Below, piece after piece: positions 52,068 to 54,965 of a stretch of 54,965 nucleotides of DNA. Position numbers and translations under genes: made by a program. Each line of letters starts with the position of its first letter. The first letter of the stretch is position 1. Source of the DNA: JBFLYN01 sp040756655 (GTDB lineage Bacteria > Bacillota > Sulfobacillia > UBA8153); assembly GCA_040756655.1 (NCBI GenBank), contig JBFLYN010000022.1, positions 1 through 54,965 of the forward strand, in the 5' to 3' direction. The notes beneath the pieces are model-generated. The model saw only the letters and a list, made by a program, of their open reading frames with translations. It had not been told where the DNA came from and searched no databases.

Positions 52068-53046
52068 GGCTTTTCGTCCTCGGGTCTAATCGGCAATAAA
52101 GCATGTCAGCAATAATATTGGCTCCCAAAACCCAAAACGCCACAACGATGAAAACGCCTTGAAGAATAGGGTAATCCCGGACAAAGACCGCTTCCCGTAT
52201 TAGTCTTCCCAAACCTGGATACGCGAACACATTCTCCGCCACTATGGCCGCCCCGACAAATCCAGCCATCTGCAAAGCGAACCGGGTTACCAGGGGCAAA
52301 ATAGCATTGCGTAGGGCGTGACGGTATCGGATGCGCATCTCCCTTAAGCCTTTTGCGCGAGCCGTCACCATGTACTCCCGGGAAAGCACGGTGATGAGGC
52401 TATTTCGCACCAGCTGATACACGCCGCTTGTGCGCGCCAAGGTAAGAGTTAAGACCGGCAGGATGGCATGACGCAATATATCTGCGAGTTTGTCCCAACT
52501 GGACTCATACCGCACGAAGTAGGAAGTGGCTCCGGACAGTGGAAATATCCCCAGGCCAGCTGCTAACGAGAACAAGAAAAAGAGCCCTATCAAGAAAGAG
52601 GGAATCGTGCCTGAGACGACCATGAAGAAATAAAGGACCACATCACACCATGTATTTCGCCTCCATGCGGAAAAGCTCCCTAGAACTATGCCGAAAAAGA
52701 AACTCAACACTGTAGCAAGAAGGACGATGAGCAAAGTCCAAGGAAGCCTTCGTAAAATGAGGTTCAACACGGGCTCCTTATAGTAATAGCTGAACCCAAG
52801 GTTGCCCCTAGCCAGGGCCCCAAGGTAGCGAATGTATTGCTCCAGCAAAGGCCTGTCAAGACCATAATACTCCATGAAATGACGCCGTTGCTCTTGCCCG
52901 AAAAGGCTAGCGCTCTCTCCCAAGTCAGTGAACATGGCGGTAAAGGGACCTCCCGGCATCAAACGAGGTATGGCGAAGTTCAGCGTGATGACCACGGCAA
53001 AGGTGAACAGATATTCCACGAATCTGAGCGTCTTCTTACCATTCAT
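52057..53046 (-). CDS. Peptide-type ABC transporter permease (DppB family), operon 2
   Basis: A 329-residue permease: RFVEYLFTFAVVITLNFAIP, the DppB-type outer loop (YYGLDRPLLEQYIRYLGALA), the EAA loop VTARAKGLREMRIRYRHALR and the ending DMLYCRLDPRTKSHGE. ATG 53046 has GGAG eight bases upstream; the frame opens earlier at 53097 inside the ATPase gene. It pairs with the DppC-type protein that it overlaps. Confidence 0.91.
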   Translation of the reverse strand: MNGKKTLRFVEYLFTFAVVITLNFAIPRLMPGGPFTAMFTDLGESASLFGQEQRRHFMEYYGLDRPLLEQYIRYLGALARGNLGFSYYYKEPVLNLILRRLPWTLLIVLLATVLSFFFGIVLGSFSAWRRNTWCDVVLYFFMVVSGTIPSFLIGLFFLFSLAAGLGIFPLSGATSYFVRYESSWDKLADILRHAILPVLTLTLARTSGVYQLVRNSLITVLSREYMVTARAKGLREMRIRYRHALRNAILPLVTRFALQMAGFVGAAIVAENVFAYPGLGRLIREAVFVRDYPILQGVFIVVAFWVLGANIIADMLYCRLDPRTKSHGE

Positions 53047-53065
53047 GCCCCTATCTCCGCGATGT

Positions 53066-54826
53066 TCAAGAGGATGAGGATGGATCGGCGATCTCACGGA
53101 GCAGGTCGCGGCCTTGTTTATCGGGAGATCCTAGCCCGGCCTCAAGAATCTCTTGGGTATGGGTGCAGCAGGAACCCTCCATCACATGCTTGACGGAACC
53201 TTCTTCGGCGATTATGCCAGCATGTAACACGATAATGCGTTCCGATATCTTCCTGGCCAAATGCAAATCATGGGTGATGAACAACATGGAGAAGCCCTTT
53301 TCGTTTTGTAGCCCCTTTAGCAGGCGCAATAGGTTAGCTTGGGTGGAAACATCTAGCATCGAAACGACCTCATCTGCCAAGAGCAATGCCGGTTTCATCA
53401 CGAGGGCCCTGGCTATGGCCAGGCGTTGACGTTGGCCATTGCTCAAGGCGAAGCAGCGACGCGACAAGAAAGCCTCATCGACAGGAAGTTGAACTGCCCG
53501 CAACGCTTCCTGGACCATTCTGCTCCTTTCCGTGGGGCACCCGATCTTGTTGATTATAAGAGGTTCGCTGACGACCTCTTCAACTGTGAAGCGATGGCTC
53601 ACGGACCCGGAGGCGTCCTGAAGCACCAGTTGAATACCACCTTCTTGGCGCGTCGCCCATGATCCGTTGATAGGCCGTCCTTTGAACAGTACTTCTCCTT
53701 TATCAGGTCGCAGAATTCCGCTCAAGATCTGAGCCAGCGTCGACTTGCCCGATCCTGAAACTCCCAGCAGAGTCACCGTTTCCCCATGCTTAATTGATAT
53801 GTTCACGTCCGAGAGGGCTTGAATCCGGTGATGGCCCAAGGTGAAGGTCTTGGTTGCGCCTCTGCATTCCAGGAGGAGCGCTATCCCTCCTCGGTGACAT
53901 CGTATCCGGCGATCGCCAGTAACTGGTCTCAGGGCGGGCCTGTCGTCATTGCACTTCTCTATAGCCTGGGTACATCGAGTTACGAATGAGCAACGTTTAC
54001 CGGCATCCCTAACGGGTTCGCCAGGGATGCCCCATAGGTCCTTGTACTGGAATCTTTTCACGCACGAGTTCACTAGGCCTCGCGTATAAGGATGACGAGG
54101 TTCTTCCAAAACCTCTCCCGTACGGCCCATTTCCAGGATCTCTCCGCAATATAAGACCATGAGACGCTCAGCCATGTCCGCCACCACTGAGAGATCGTGG
54201 GAGATAACGACCAGGCCAAAGCCTTTTTGCGCCTGCAGCGACTTGATCTTAGATAGGATTTCTTGTCGGCAAACCGCATCCAAGGAGGTGGTGGGCTCGT
54301 CCGCTATCAGGTATTGAGGACCGCACGATAAGGCCATGGCCAACAGGACCCTCTGTAGCATTCCCCCCGAGAGCTGGTGAGGATATGCTTCCAGCCAGAA
54401 GGGTGGCAAGCCCACCAGATCTAAGAGCCCTTTCACAGCGCTTTCTAGTTCAGTGCCTCGGAGACCAAGATGGCGCACCATGGGTTCGGTCAGCTGTTCG
54501 GCCAGCTTCAAGACCGGGTTCAACACCTCCCGGGAGTTTTGGAAGACCATGGCTACCTGCCGCCAGCGCAGTTTCTTTTTTTCTTCTTCAGGCAGAGATA
54601 GGATTTCCTTGCCGTTGATAGTTACTCTCCCTGAGACCTTGTGGGGAGCGCCGAGCAATCCTAGTATGGAGAAAGCCAAAGTAGTCTTACCGCTTCCTGA
54701 CTCGCCGATGATCCCCAGGGTTTCCCCAGGGCATAAATCGAAAGACACATCCCGCAAGGCTCTGACCTCTCTCTTTTGCCCCACGTATGCCGCAGAGAGT
54801 CCTTCAACTGCAAGGACTGAAGCCAT
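53066..54826 (-). CDS. Fused peptide-transporter ATPases (DppD-DppF in one chain), operon 2
   Basis: 586 residues with two ATPase halves. NBD1: Walker A GESGSGKTT (41-49), signature LSGGMLQ (152-158), Walker B YLIADEP, then the oligopeptide-transporter C-terminal extension (EEPRHPYTRG, IPGEPVRDAGKRCSFVTRCT) with a cysteine cluster (RCSFVTRCTQAIEKC) like the Fe-S-type motif of OppD/DppD. NBD2: Walker A GVSGSGKST (355-363), signature LSNGQRQ (461-467), Walker B LLLADEVVSMLD. Usually these are two genes. ATG 54826 follows the preceding stop by two bases. Confidence 0.92.
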   Translation of the reverse strand: MASVLAVEGLSAAYVGQKREVRALRDVSFDLCPGETLGIIGESGSGKTTLAFSILGLLGAPHKVSGRVTINGKEILSLPEEEKKKLRWRQVAMVFQNSREVLNPVLKLAEQLTEPMVRHLGLRGTELESAVKGLLDLVGLPPFWLEAYPHQLSGGMLQRVLLAMALSCGPQYLIADEPTTSLDAVCRQEILSKIKSLQAQKGFGLVVISHDLSVVADMAERLMVLYCGEILEMGRTGEVLEEPRHPYTRGLVNSCVKRFQYKDLWGIPGEPVRDAGKRCSFVTRCTQAIEKCNDDRPALRPVTGDRRIRCHRGGIALLLECRGATKTFTLGHHRIQALSDVNISIKHGETVTLLGVSGSGKSTLAQILSGILRPDKGEVLFKGRPINGSWATRQEGGIQLVLQDASGSVSHRFTVEEVVSEPLIINKIGCPTERSRMVQEALRAVQLPVDEAFLSRRCFALSNGQRQRLAIARALVMKPALLLADEVVSMLDVSTQANLLRLLKGLQNEKGFSMLFITHDLHLARKISERIIVLHAGIIAEEGSVKHVMEGSCCTHTQEILEAGLGSPDKQGRDLLREIADPSSSS

Positions 54827-54828
54827 TT

Positions 54829-54965
54829 CTACTTCTTCCTCTCAAGATATGAGAGCTTATTGTGGGTTGGAGCGTGATGATCATAAACGTGCATCCAGCC
54901 ATCATGCTTCTCACGGCGAAACACAGTGTAGCCGGTGGTCATGTATAGTGGAATTTCCGGTACGT
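54829..54965 (-). CDS. ABC transporter substrate-binding protein, C-terminal end (runs off window), operon 2
   Basis: The last 45 codons of a gene entering from the right edge: PEIPLYMTTGYTVFRREKHD, GWMHVYDHHAPTHNKLSYLE, stop TAG 54829-54831. Its place directly before the fused ATPase, and endings of this type in family-5 binding proteins, make it the binding protein of operon 2. The rest lies outside the window. Confidence 0.55.
   Translation of the reverse strand, partial: VPEIPLYMTTGYTVFRREKHDGWMHVYDHHAPTHNKLSYLERKK

Overview
The window looks like the chromosome of a high-GC, Gram-positive-type anaerobe (Bacillota, Clostridia-like). This is inferred from a tryptophan T-box leader, strong GGAGG-type ribosome sites with many GTG and TTG starts, a nifS-nifU-mnmA cluster, a bacterial-type ProRS with an editing insert, and YtxH, PspC and AI-2E-family proteins. 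No rRNA gene, tRNA gene or CRISPR array was seen, so the species cannot be named.

Layout. 1-12 kb: a transposase fragment at the left edge, threonine aldolase (ltaE), a flavin-binding protein, a decayed HDxxH gene, two HEAT-repeat paralogues (the second frameshifted by a 61-bp duplication), rarA, a PLP-dependent desulfhydrase/deaminase, an AbrB-type membrane protein, a hemolysin-III protein and a D-aminoacylase. 12-18.7 kb: a complete N-type (Na+) ATP synthase operon on the minus strand, atpD-C-Q-R-B-E-F-A-G, whose c subunit carries all the Na+ ligands. 19-25.5 kb: a truncated DUF4338 (DruA-like) gene, nifS-nifU-mnmA with its own promoter, small proteins, an AI-2E-family transporter and trpS under a Trp-specific T-box. 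26.6-34.6 kb: proS, a membrane protein, an AAC(6')-like acetyltransferase coupled to an M20 peptidase, and a large GAF/PAS/HD-GYP/GGDEF protein.

34.6-50.9 kb is a mobile-element graveyard. It holds fragments of IS4/IS701-like, IS110, IS1634 and IS66 elements, plus one full-length IS1634 transposase. Two copies of the same 72-bp IS end lie in direct orientation at 35.2 and 43.1 kb. They bracket a PspC protein, an MFS transporter and a decaying export/immunity locus: a leader peptide, two FtsX/bacteriocin-type permeases (one frameshifted by a 70-bp duplication) and an ABC ATPase with a C-terminal DUF2442 domain. 43.3-47 kb carries a peptide/nickel-type ABC operon (binding protein, two permeases) without ATPases. 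51.2-55 kb carries a second such operon, more AT-rich, with both ATPases fused in one protein; its binding protein runs off the right edge.

The most unusual signals are: (i) two unrelated genes broken in the same way, by a 31-34 nt hairpin-containing insert flanked by 30-36 bp exact direct repeats, each shifting frame by +1; (ii) the ABC-ATPase/DUF2442 fusion in a bacteriocin-like locus; and (iii) a DUF4338 gene translationally coupled to an IS66 transposase start.
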